Of a stretch of DNA of 64,000 nucleotides, positions 56,226-64,000 are shown piece by piece. The notes under the pieces were generated by a model. It was given only the letters and a program-made list of their open reading frames with translations. It had not been told where the DNA came from and ran no database searches. The position numbers and the translations under genes were made by a program. Source of the DNA: Rhodococcoides kyotonense (GTDB lineage Bacteria; Actinomycetota; Actinomycetes; Mycobacteriales; Mycobacteriaceae). The stretch's first letter is position 1; every line of letters begins with the position of its first letter. The DNA lies in the NCBI RefSeq assembly GCF_001645385.1, contig NZ_LVHI01000012.1, positions 497,552-561,551 on the forward strand, given 5' to 3'.

Positions 56226-57239
56226 TTACTTGGCGAACATGGTCTGGACCTGGTCCAGCGTCGAGATCACTCCGTCGTAGTCCGGCCGGTAGCTCGTCGC
56301 CGGAAGCTCGAACACCTTGCCCGACGCGAATGCAGGCAGGTTCGCGTACGCCGGGTCCTGCTTCAGCTCGTCCAGGCCGCGTCCGGCGACCGGAACGACG
56401 ATGACGACAGGCGCGGTGGCGACGTTCCCGAGCAGCTCGTTGCTGATGATGAAGGAGTCACCCGATCCGTAGAGTTCGGGGTTGTCCGCCTTGGTCAACA
56501 CGTCGTCGGGCTCGAAGCCCACGGTCTTCAGCAGTTCCGGCAACGTCGCGGTCTGCGGAATGAACGCCGGCTCGTTCGTGCTCAACGACAGGAAGTACGC
56601 GACGGGGGAACCCGGAACCGTGATGGCATCCTCGACCTCGGCAACCTTGTCCTCGTAGGCGTCGAGCAGGCCGTCCACCTTGTCGGATTCGCCGGCCGCG
56701 TCGGCCACTGCCTCGAGCTGCCCCTGCCAGGTGTTGACCGACGACGGGATGAGGACCGTCGGGGCGATCGCGGTCAGCTGATCGTAGGCCTCGTCGGCCT
56801 GTACCGCCGAGATACCCTGCCCGCCACCGATGATCAGGTCGGGCTCGGCCTGCGCGATGGCCTCGATGTTCAGCGCTTCACCTGCGGGCAGTTCCTGGGT
56901 GCCTTGCGCCTGCGCCTTCTCGGCCCACTGCGGCGGGAAGCCGCCGTCGAGGTTGGTGACGCCGAGTAGTCGGGTATCGGTGATCGCGATCGGCGCGTCG
57001 AGGGTGAAGAGGTAGCCCGCCAACCCTGCCGACAGCACGGCGATGCGCTGCGGATCGGCGGGAACGGTGACGTCACCCTTGTCGGTCGAGACGACGCGCG
57101 TGTCGCTGCTGCTCTCGTTCGTCGTGGCGCTGCCGTCGGATTCGGCATCGCTGCTGCTGCACGCCGTGAGGCCGATGGTCACCGCGGCCAATGCCGCGAC
57201 GATCCGTACACCACGTCGTCGAAACTGTGTGTCAGACAC
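56226..57239 (-). CDS. ferric-siderophore ABC transporter binding lipoprotein
   Basis: Cell-surface receptor for an iron-siderophore complex. The 337 residues start with a lipoprotein signal (VRIVAALAAVTIGLTAC; modified Cys27), then a Ser/Asp-rich linker and a FepB/FecB-type bilobed domain with PQRIAVLSAGLAGYLFTLDA and EPDLIIGGGQGIS motifs. Permease and ATPase genes are not in this window. Operon position between the NRPS and the aryl carrier gene ties its cognate siderophore to this cluster. Confidence 0.88.
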   Translation of the reverse strand: MSDTQFRRRGVRIVAALAAVTIGLTACSSSDAESDGSATTNESSSDTRVVSTDKGDVTVPADPQRIAVLSAGLAGYLFTLDAPIAITDTRLLGVTNLDGGFPPQWAEKAQAQGTQELPAGEALNIEAIAQAEPDLIIGGGQGISAVQADEAYDQLTAIAPTVLIPSSVNTWQGQLEAVADAAGESDKVDGLLDAYEDKVAEVEDAITVPGSPVAYFLSLSTNEPAFIPQTATLPELLKTVGFEPDDVLTKADNPELYGSGDSFIISNELLGNVATAPVVIVVPVAGRGLDELKQDPAYANLPAFASGKVFELPATSYRPDYDGVISTLDQVQTMFAK

Positions 57240-57289
57240 TGAAAGATCCTTCCGAGATCATCGTTGTGTTCGTGTTCCCCGATCGGCTT

Positions 57290-60200
57290 CTAGCGCCCAT
57301 CGGAATCCTTCTCGTGTGCCAGCAGCGGCACGATCGAACTCCAGCCCCCGGCACCCACCATCCCGTCGTGGTCGGCATCGACGGCGTGGACGACGAGTTC
57401 GCCGTCGTGCACGCGCGTCCACCGATCGGCGAAACCGAGCGGTGGCTTCGAGCGCTGGGCCTCGAACAGCGTCAGCGTTCCCCGATATGTCGGCGATGTC
57501 GCATTTCTCAGCAGGGAGGCAGTGTAGGCGAAGTTCGCATCGATATGGGGTGCTAGCTCGGGCGCTACGGTTTTCGCTGTCCGCATGGTGTCGGTGGACG
57601 TGTGTCCGTCCGCAGGTTCGCTGTCGATCAACCCGACGAAGCCGACGGATTCACCGAGAGCATCCAGCCTGGCCGCCATCGCATGGGCCAGCACTCCTCC
57701 GAACGAATAGCCGAGCAGGTCGTACGGACCGTCCGGCTGTTCCTGCCGCACCGTCTGCACGTACAGCTCGACCAACTCGTCGAACGTGTGCGGGCGCTCC
57801 AGGGGCAGCTGCAGCCCGACGACCGGCCGATCGATCCGTGCAGCCAGAGGCGCGAACTGCCACGCGACACCACCTGCAGGATGGATGCAGAACAGCGGGT
57901 CACCCGTCGCCGCGGTCGGGAACCGCAGGAGGATGTGGTCGCCCGACGAGCTACCTCCGGCGTCGACGAGTTCCGCAATCGACGAGACCGATTGTCGTGC
58001 AATCAAATCCGCGATCTCGACACGAACGCCGAATTCGCGCTGCACCCGAGACACCACGCGCATGGCGGCGAGCGAGTCACCCCCACAGTCGGCGAAACCG
58101 TCGTCCCCGCCGATGTCGTTCCAGCCCAGCACATCCGAGAAAATATGTGCGACGCGGCGCTGGGTGTCGGTCCGCAACGTATCGGCGACGTCGCGACGCG
58201 GCGGCTCGGGAAGAGCGGCGCGATCGAGCTTGCCGTTGATCGTCAACGGGATGTGGTGGACGACGACGATCCGAGACGGCACCAGATGCGCCGGAACCGA
58301 ATCACGAAGCAACGCCCGTAGATCCGCAGACTCACCGGACGCGACGACGTAGCCGATCAGCCGAGGAATGCCACTGTCGTCGCGGACCGTGGCGGCAGCC
58401 CGCTCGACGCCGGGCAGTGACTCGAGCGCGGACTCGACCTCACCGAGCTCGATGCGCATTCCTCGGATCTTCACTTGTCTGTCGACGCGGCCGAGATACT
58501 CGAGGCGACCCCCGGGCAGGTAGCGGACCAGGTCACCGGTCCGGTACATACGCTGCCCCACCGTGAACGGATCGGCGACGAACACGCTCGACGTCTGTCC
58601 GACACGACCGAGATAGCCGTGGGCAACTCCGTCGCCGGACATGTAGAGCTCGCCCGAGGCACCTACCTCGACGGGCCGAAGCCCCGAATCGAGCACTCTC
58701 GCACTGGCATTGCGCACTGGACGACCCAGGCACGGTGTCTCGCTGTCGGCAACCGCGGATCCCATGGCGTTGATGGTGAATTCGGTCGGTCCGTACAGGT
58801 CGTACCCGTCGACGCCGTCCTGCTCGCGCAGCCGCGTCCACAATTCCTGCGGTACTGCTTCGCCGCCGAGCATCACCAGTACAGGCGCCCGCTCGCCGTC
58901 GAGAAGCCCCGCGGCGATCAGTTCTCGTGCGTAGGAGGGTGTCACGTTGACGACGTCGATGCCGACGTCGCGGTAGTGCCCGACCAGACCGATCGGATCG
59001 GCCCGCGCCGCCTCGTCGACGACGTGCACGTGATGGCCTGCCACCATCCAGAACAGTTCCTCCCACGACATGTCGAACGAGAACGACACCGTGTGGGCGA
59101 TGCGCAGAGTCCGTCCACCGACGGATTGCTCTGTGGGACGGAAGATCTCGTCGCGGTGATTGTGGTACATCGCCGTCAGTCCGCGGTGCCCGACCTGGAC
59201 GCCCTTGGGCTTTCCGGTCGAACCCGACGTGTAGATCACGTACGCGAGCTGGTCCGGATGAACTGGTCCGGCGATGCGGTCCGGGGAGACCGTCGGCGGC
59301 GGAGCGGAACCCGACAGAACAGAGCGCACCGCCGGGTCCGACAGGTCGAGCACGTCCACACTCGCAGGGAGCGCCGCGGTGACCGCTGCGACGTCGTCCG
59401 AGGAGGCGTCGACGGTGACGATCGCGGCAGCGCGACTGTCCAGAACCAGTTCGACGTGTCTCGAAGCCGGATGCGCACGATCGAGTGGGAGATACGCTGC
59501 GCCGGCACGCATCACGGCGAAGATCGCGACGACGTGATCGGCGGTACGAGGCAGCAGCAAGGCCACGACGTCGCCCGCGCCGACTCCCGACGCGGCGAGC
59601 ACCGACGCGAGCGCGGTGACCCGGTCGTCGAACTGCCGTGCCGTCAGCGTCTCGGTGCCGCACGTCAGTGCCGGACCGTCGGGTGACGAGGCGGCACGCT
59701 CCGACAGCAACACGTCGATGCTTCCTTCGTGATCGCCCGGGCCAGGCATCGAAATGCGGGCGGGTGTGAGCGGCGTCGACTCCGGATCGTCTCTGTCGCG
59801 GCCGGTGTCGGCAACGGTGACTGCGCCCGTCACGCCGACCAGCGCACCGAGCATGTCGACGACGACGGACGACAGCGCACCGGCCGTCGCGTCGTCGACG
59901 AGTTCGGGCCGGTTCTCCAGCGTAAGTTCCATTCCGCCGCTACGACTTCGCGGATCCACGTCGAGTGTGACCGCATAGTGTGTCGCGTCGAACGCCTCCG
60001 CGTGGGTGATGCCGACACGCTCGAACACTCCGGCTCGATCGGCGTCACCACCGACGTTGCGGAACACCATCAAGGTGTCGAAGAGCGTGTCGAAGCCCGC
60101 GGCGCGCGAGATCTCACCGAGCCCCAGGTGATGGTGGTCGATCACCGACGCCTGGCCGGCGAAGACGTCGCGCACGAGTTCACGCAGCGTCGTTCGCGGC

Positions 60201-63200
60201 GACATCGTGACTCGCACCGGGACCGTGTTCAGCGTCAACCCCACCATGCGGTCCGCGCGCGGCACACGCGGATCACGACCGGACACGGTGGTGCCGAACA
60301 CGACGTCGTCTCGGCCGGTGACTCTGCGCAACGTCAATCCCCATGCAGCCGAGACGATGGCGGAAACGGTGATGCCCAGGTCGGCGGCCAGGGCGGTCAC
60401 GGCGTCGCGCACCGTGTCGTCGACCCGCCGAGTGTGCCGGTTCGGCACGGACATGGCTCCTCGGCCGTTGCGGCGAGCGACGATCGTGGGTTCGTCCAGA
60501 TCGGCGAGGCGACGCGCCCACGCTGCCCGCGCCGCGTCGTCGTCCAGCGCGGACAACCGTCGCAGATGGTCGGTGAAGTCGGCCGGCGGTTCGAGAACCC
60601 GCAGCGCCGCGTCGACGACGTCGTCGTCGGTCGTCTCGGGACCCGCCAGTGTCCTGGCGACGCCGTACAGCACGAACAACTCGCCGAACAACACACCCTG
60701 CGACCACGCATCGGTCAGCAGATGATGTCCGGTGACGATCAATTGTTCGGTCTTGGACGCAACTGCAACGACCGCGCGCAGCAACGGCCCCCGATCCAGC
60801 CGGAACGGGCGGGCGAACTCGTCTGCGGCAACGGCATCGAAGTCGGCCGACGACTCCACGAACTGCTCGTCCACGACGACGGCTGCCGGGCGAAGAATCG
60901 ACACCGGCTCCGCGAACACCGCGTGCGTGAACACCGCGGTCAGGTTCGGATAGCGCCGCAGAACCGCAGCCACGGCGATGTTCAGCGCCCGACGGTCGAT
61001 CGTTTCGGCGAACGTGAATCGGTGCTGCACGTGGTAGCTGTCGGCGCTCTGCCCGCTGGTGACGGACTGGAAGTACATTCCGCGCTGCAAAGGCGTCAAG
61101 GGAAGAACCCGCTGCCACCCCGCATAGTCGGCGTCGAGCGTCTCACGTTCGGCGTCGCCGACCTCGACCAACTCGGTCGACGCGTCTTCGGCTACGCCAC
61201 TGCTGCGGATGGCCGTATCCGCGAGGTCGACGAACGAGTGCGACTCGAACACCGAGGCCACCTGGACTGTGACGCCGCGCCTCCCGGCAGCCGCGACGAA
61301 TCGCACCGCGGCGATGCTGTCGCCGCCCGCTGCAAAGAAACCGACGTCGGGAGCGACCTCGGTACCCAGCACCTCCGTTGCCGCGGCGAGGAGGTCCCCG
61401 AGAATGGTCGACCCGGCCCGATCTCCCTGCGCCACAGTCTCTTCAGTCTCCTCCCGACGACGAGGTACCGGCAGCGCACCTCGATCGAGTTTGCCGTTCA
61501 GGGTGCGAGGCAGGGACGACAGGACGGTGATCGATTGCGGAAGAAGCTGATTCGGCACCGTGGCGGCGAGTCGTTCACGGACCACGTCGCCGTTCGGTTC
61601 GATTCCGTCGACGGGCACGACGTATCCGAACAGCCGGACCGTACCGTCGGCGATCTCCGCTACCTTGGCGGCGGCGTCGGCGATGCCGTCGAGGGCCCGC
61701 AGAGCCGACTCGACGTCGCCGAGCTCGACTCGGAAACCGCGGACCTTGACCTGGTCGTCGGTGCGTCGCAGGTACTCGAGCCGGCCGTCGCGCTTCCGTA
61801 CGAGGTCACCCGTGCGGTACAGCCGTTCACCGGCCTTCGACGGGTGCGCGACGAACCGTGTCGCGCTGTGCGACGGCCGATTCAGATAGCCGCGTGCCAC
61901 CTGCGCGCCCCCGAGGTACAGCTCTCCTGCCGCACCGTTCGGCACCTCGCGCAACCACTCGTCCAGAACCCGCGCATCGACGTCGATCCACGGGGACCCG
62001 ATCGTGACGGGCGTTCCCCTCCGGAGTTCGGCGGCCGTGGCCCACACGGTGGCTTCCGTCGGGCCGTACACGTTCCAGACCGTGTCGCCGACGGCCGTCA
62101 GCTGGTCGGCGAGTTCGGCCGGGACAGCTTCACCACCGACGAGCACACGCACGGAACAGTCCCGCAGGCTACCGAGCAGCAGGCGCCACAGCGACGGTGT
62201 CGCCTGCACGACAGTCGCATTCGACTCGGCGATCACCGCCGCGAGCTTCGGTGGATCGACGACGGTCGTGCGCGGAACGACGACGACGGACGCGCCGACG
62301 ATCAACGGACACAACAGTTCCAGCACCGCGATGTCGAACGACACCGTCGTCACGGCGACGAGGGTATCGGACGACCGGACCCACCCCAGCCGAACCGCGG
62401 CGTCGGCGAACGCGGCAAGGTTCGCCGTCGTCACCATGACGCCCTTGGGGTTGCCCGTGGTACCGGAGGTGTGGATGACGTAGGCAAGTGCGTCGTCGGC
62501 CACCGGCACCGGGGGCAGGACGACGTCGGACCGGCGCTCGACATCGACGTCGTCGACGAGGACCGCGGGCAGGTCGATCCACGACACCGCGTCGACGGTG
62601 GCACGCTGCACGAGAACGCACGTCGGCCTCGCGTCGTCCATCATGTACTGCAGGCGCTGCCGCGGGTAGTCGACATCCAGCGGCAGGTACGCCGCACCGC
62701 ACCGCAGGACGGCCAACAGGGCCGTCGGAAGGTCCTCGTCACGACCGATCGCGACGCCGACGACCGATCCGGGCCGCACACCGTTCTCGGTCAGAACACG
62801 CGCTGTCGCCTCCACGCGAGACGCGAGTTCGCCGTATGTGAGGACGCGGTCACCGGCGACCACGGCGACGCCGTTCGGGTCGTGCACGGCACGATCGTGG
62901 AAACGGCGGATCAGCGACTGCGGAACGGATTCGCGCACAGGCGAATACAGCAGGTCGTCTCGACCGGATCGCGACAGCGGCTCGTCGGGGCGTTCCAGTA
63001 CGTCGTCCAGCGAACGGATGATCTCGGCGGCGAGGTTCCGGGTGGTACCGACGTCGAACAGATCGGCCGCACCGCCGACGGCCACCTCCGTACCGTCCCG
63101 GCTCTCCCGCAACCACACTGCGACGTCCATACGGGCAGGTGGGTCGACGGGTTCCAGTTCGGTCGCCGTCGCCTCTCCCCACCGCATCGAGTCACCGCGA

Positions 63201-64000
63201 ACCTCGTGCCCGACCATGGTCTGGAACAGCGGGTGTCTGCCCAACAGTCGCTCCGGCGCGACCGCGTCGACGACACGATCGAACGGAACGTGCTGATGTT
63301 CGAGTGCAGCCAGAGATGTTGCGCGCACGCGTTCGAGCACCTGGGCCGGTGTGGGGTTGCCCGACAGGTCGATTCGATGAACGACCGTGTTGACGAGGTA
63401 GCCCACGGTGTCACGGAAACGGCCGTCGCCGAGGAGTTCTCGGTCCGACACCGTCGTGCCCAGCGGTATGTCGACACCTGCGCCGAACCTGTTCCACGCC
63501 AGTGCGACTGCGGCCTCGAGGATCATCAGCGGGCTGACCCCGTGACGGACGGCGGCAGCGCGCATTTCCCGGGCGGTCTTCTCGCTCACTGCCGTGCGCA
63601 CGCCCACCGAACGATGCGACGCGTCTCGCGGTCGAGGCCGGTCGGTCGGAAGGTCGAGTTCGGCAGGAAGATCGGCGAGCGCGCTCGACCAGTACTGCAC
63701 CGAGTCCGACGGGGTGTCGGCCTGGGCCGCGAACTCCCAGAACGACGGTGCACCGCTGTCGAGCCTGGGCACCTGCCCTGCGAGCCGCTGCTCGTACGCC
63801 CGCCCCAGCGATTCCAGGACTACTCTCACCGACGCTCCGTCGATCGCGATGTGGTGCACGACGATCACGAGCACGAGCCGGTCACCACTACCGCGAATCA
63901 CGCTCGCGCGGGCCGGTACTCGCCGTTCGATGTCGAAGACGGCATCGGGAGCGGTGAGGAACGACTGGGCGGCCTCCTGCATGTCCACCGAGGCGTCGAC
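57290..64000 (-). CDS. siderophore NRPS, C-terminal modules (C-A-PCP-C-A-PCP-TE); 5' end beyond the window
   Basis: The frame is open to base 64000, so the start lies outside. Counted from the first visible Met-like codon (63988), domains are: condensation C1 (HHIAIDG near 46), A1 ([11 protein letters not shown] near 508; [11 protein letters not shown]), PCP1 (GGDSIAAV near 889), C2 (HHLLTDAWS near 1091), A2 ([11 protein letters not shown] near 1586; [11 protein letters not shown]), PCP2 (CGGDSLAAM near 1969) and thioesterase (GYSFGG near 2094, His in DHDG near the end). Aligned by eye to GrsA, A1 pocket reads D-I-L-Q-V-G-V-V-W, close to glycine, and A2 D-M-E-N-L-G-L-I-N, the known N5-hydroxyornithine code. 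Upstream modules are unseen. The product would be released by the TE, ending in ...Gly-hOrn. Confidence 0.93.
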   Translation of the reverse strand, partial: VDASVDMQEAAQSFLTAPDAVFDIERRVPARASVIRGSGDRLVLVIVVHHIAIDGASVRVVLESLGRAYEQRLAGQVPRLDSGAPSFWEFAAQADTPSDSVQYWSSALADLPAELDLPTDRPRPRDASHRSVGVRTAVSEKTAREMRAAAVRHGVSPLMILEAAVALAWNRFGAGVDIPLGTTVSDRELLGDGRFRDTVGYLVNTVVHRIDLSGNPTPAQVLERVRATSLAALEHQHVPFDRVVDAVAPERLLGRHPLFQTMVGHEVRGDSMRWGEATATELEPVDPPARMDVAVWLRESRDGTEVAVGGAADLFDVGTTRNLAAEIIRSLDDVLERPDEPLSRSGRDDLLYSPVRESVPQSLIRRFHDRAVHDPNGVAVVAGDRVLTYGELASRVEATARVLTENGVRPGSVVGVAIGRDEDLPTALLAVLRCGAAYLPLDVDYPRQRLQYMMDDARPTCVLVQRATVDAVSWIDLPAVLVDDVDVERRSDVVLPPVPVADDALAYVIHTSGTTGNPKGVMVTTANLAAFADAAVRLGWVRSSDTLVAVTTVSFDIAVLELLCPLIVGASVVVVPRTTVVDPPKLAAVIAESNATVVQATPSLWRLLLGSLRDCSVRVLVGGEAVPAELADQLTAVGDTVWNVYGPTEATVWATAAELRRGTPVTIGSPWIDVDARVLDEWLREVPNGAAGELYLGGAQVARGYLNRPSHSATRFVAHPSKAGERLYRTGDLVRKRDGRLEYLRRTDDQVKVRGFRVELGDVESALRALDGIADAAAKVAEIADGTVRLFGYVVPVDGIEPNGDVVRERLAATVPNQLLPQSITVLSSLPRTLNGKLDRGALPVPRRREETEETVAQGDRAGSTILGDLLAAATEVLGTEVAPDVGFFAAGGDSIAAVRFVAAAGRRGVTVQVASVFESHSFVDLADTAIRSSGVAEDASTELVEVGDAERETLDADYAGWQRVLPLTPLQRGMYFQSVTSGQSADSYHVQHRFTFAETIDRRALNIAVAAVLRRYPNLTAVFTHAVFAEPVSILRPAAVVVDEQFVESSADFDAVAADEFARPFRLDRGPLLRAVVAVASKTEQLIVTGHHLLTDAWSQGVLFGELFVLYGVARTLAGPETTDDDVVDAALRVLEPPADFTDHLRRLSALDDDAARAAWARRLADLDEPTIVARRNGRGAMSVPNRHTRRVDDTVRDAVTALAADLGITVSAIVSAAWGLTLRRVTGRDDVVFGTTVSGRDPRVPRADRMVGLTLNTVPVRVTMSPRTTLRELVRDVFAGQASVIDHHHLGLGEISRAAGFDTLFDTLMVFRNVGGDADRAGVFERVGITHAEAFDATHYAVTLDVDPRSRSGGMELTLENRPELVDDATAGALSSVVVDMLGALVGVTGAVTVADTGRDRDDPESTPLTPARISMPGPGDHEGSIDVLLSERAASSPDGPALTCGTETLTARQFDDRVTALASVLAASGVGAGDVVALLLPRTADHVVAIFAVMRAGAAYLPLDRAHPASRHVELVLDSRAAAIVTVDASSDDVAAVTAALPASVDVLDLSDPAVRSVLSGSAPPPTVSPDRIAGPVHPDQLAYVIYTSGSTGKPKGVQVGHRGLTAMYHNHRDEIFRPTEQSVGGRTLRIAHTVSFSFDMSWEELFWMVAGHHVHVVDEAARADPIGLVGHYRDVGIDVVNVTPSYARELIAAGLLDGERAPVLVMLGGEAVPQELWTRLREQDGVDGYDLYGPTEFTINAMGSAVADSETPCLGRPVRNASARVLDSGLRPVEVGASGELYMSGDGVAHGYLGRVGQTSSVFVADPFTVGQRMYRTGDLVRYLPGGRLEYLGRVDRQVKIRGMRIELGEVESALESLPGVERAAATVRDDSGIPRLIGYVVASGESADLRALLRDSVPAHLVPSRIVVVHHIPLTINGKLDRAALPEPPRRDVADTLRTDTQRRVAHIFSDVLGWNDIGGDDGFADCGGDSLAAMRVVSRVQREFGVRVEIADLIARQSVSSIAELVDAGGSSSGDHILLRFPTAATGDPLFCIHPAGGVAWQFAPLAARIDRPVVGLQLPLERPHTFDELVELYVQTVRQEQPDGPYDLLGYSFGGVLAHAMAARLDALGESVGFVGLIDSEPADGHTSTDTMRTAKTVAPELAPHIDANFAYTASLLRNATSPTYRGTLTLFEAQRSKPPLGFADRWTRVHDGELVVHAVDADHDGMVGAGGWSSIVPLLAHEKDSDGR

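Overview
The window is GC-rich chromosomal DNA of a mycolic-acid actinomycete, most likely Rhodococcus in the broad sense. Mycothiol synthase, a GlnR-type regulator, a mycobacterial-type CysA2/SseC sulfur locus, a DesA-type acyl-ACP desaturase and the purSQL form of purine synthesis point there. From memory, gene order from about 1 to 50 kb follows the Mycobacterium tuberculosis Rv0824c-Rv0780 block (desA1, dus, LCP, phoY2, pstB, mshD, glnR, thiX, cysA2, sseC2, FABP-like, pabC-like, ygfZ, DUF3073, purM, purF, SCP2-like, purL, pepC, purQ, purS, ptrB, purC). Insertions into that order include a complete pstSCAB transporter, cydABDC and a dicarboxylate-uptake locus. Both ends are cut: the desaturase lacks its 5' part, and the NRPS gene runs off the right edge.

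Region by region. 0-10 kb: desaturase, tRNA-dihydrouridine synthase, LytR-CpsA-Psr protein, then the phosphate system, with phoU converging on pstSCAB; 11-bp direct repeats of PHO-box type precede both phoU and pstS. 9-17 kb: mshD-glnR, lmeA-thioredoxin, then a cysteine locus led by a leaderless poly-Cys leader peptide (DUF4395, rhodanese CysA2, SseC), an exported hydrolase, a 32-aa membrane peptide coupled to a FABP-like protein, and a structured element that looks like a small RNA. 17-23 kb: cytochrome bd oxidase with its CydDC exporter, behind a 20-bp perfect palindrome. 23-41 kb: pabC-like, ygfZ, MOSC, DUF3073 and dispersed purine genes (purM, purF, purL, purQ, purS), with asnB and several conserved membrane or hydrolase genes. 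41-51 kb: deacetylase-like protein, glutathione peroxidase, dicarboxylate carrier with a divergent CitA/DcuS-type two-component system, prolyl oligopeptidase-type peptidase, purC and an MFS exporter.

51-64 kb is a siderophore locus: two siderophore-interacting (flavin reductase-like) proteins, one fused to an O-methyltransferase-like module, a degenerate adenylation-like fragment, a stand-alone aryl carrier protein, a ferric-siderophore binding lipoprotein, and the C-terminal part of an NRPS (C-A-PCP-C-A-PCP-TE). Pocket residues read by eye suggest Gly then N5-hydroxyornithine, which together with an aryl carrier fits a heterobactin-like siderophore. An IdeR/DmdR-like iron box lies at 52.55 kb.

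Nearly every convergent gene pair is separated by a perfect or near-perfect hairpin, and four of these form a related family with a GAATGTA-like stem and, in three, a GCCCTC loop. Several genes (phoU, the Cys leader, the 32-aa peptide, ygfZ, purC) have a -10-like hexamer 6-8 bases before the start codon, as expected for leaderless mRNAs. I saw no tRNA, rRNA, CRISPR array, transposase or phage gene.
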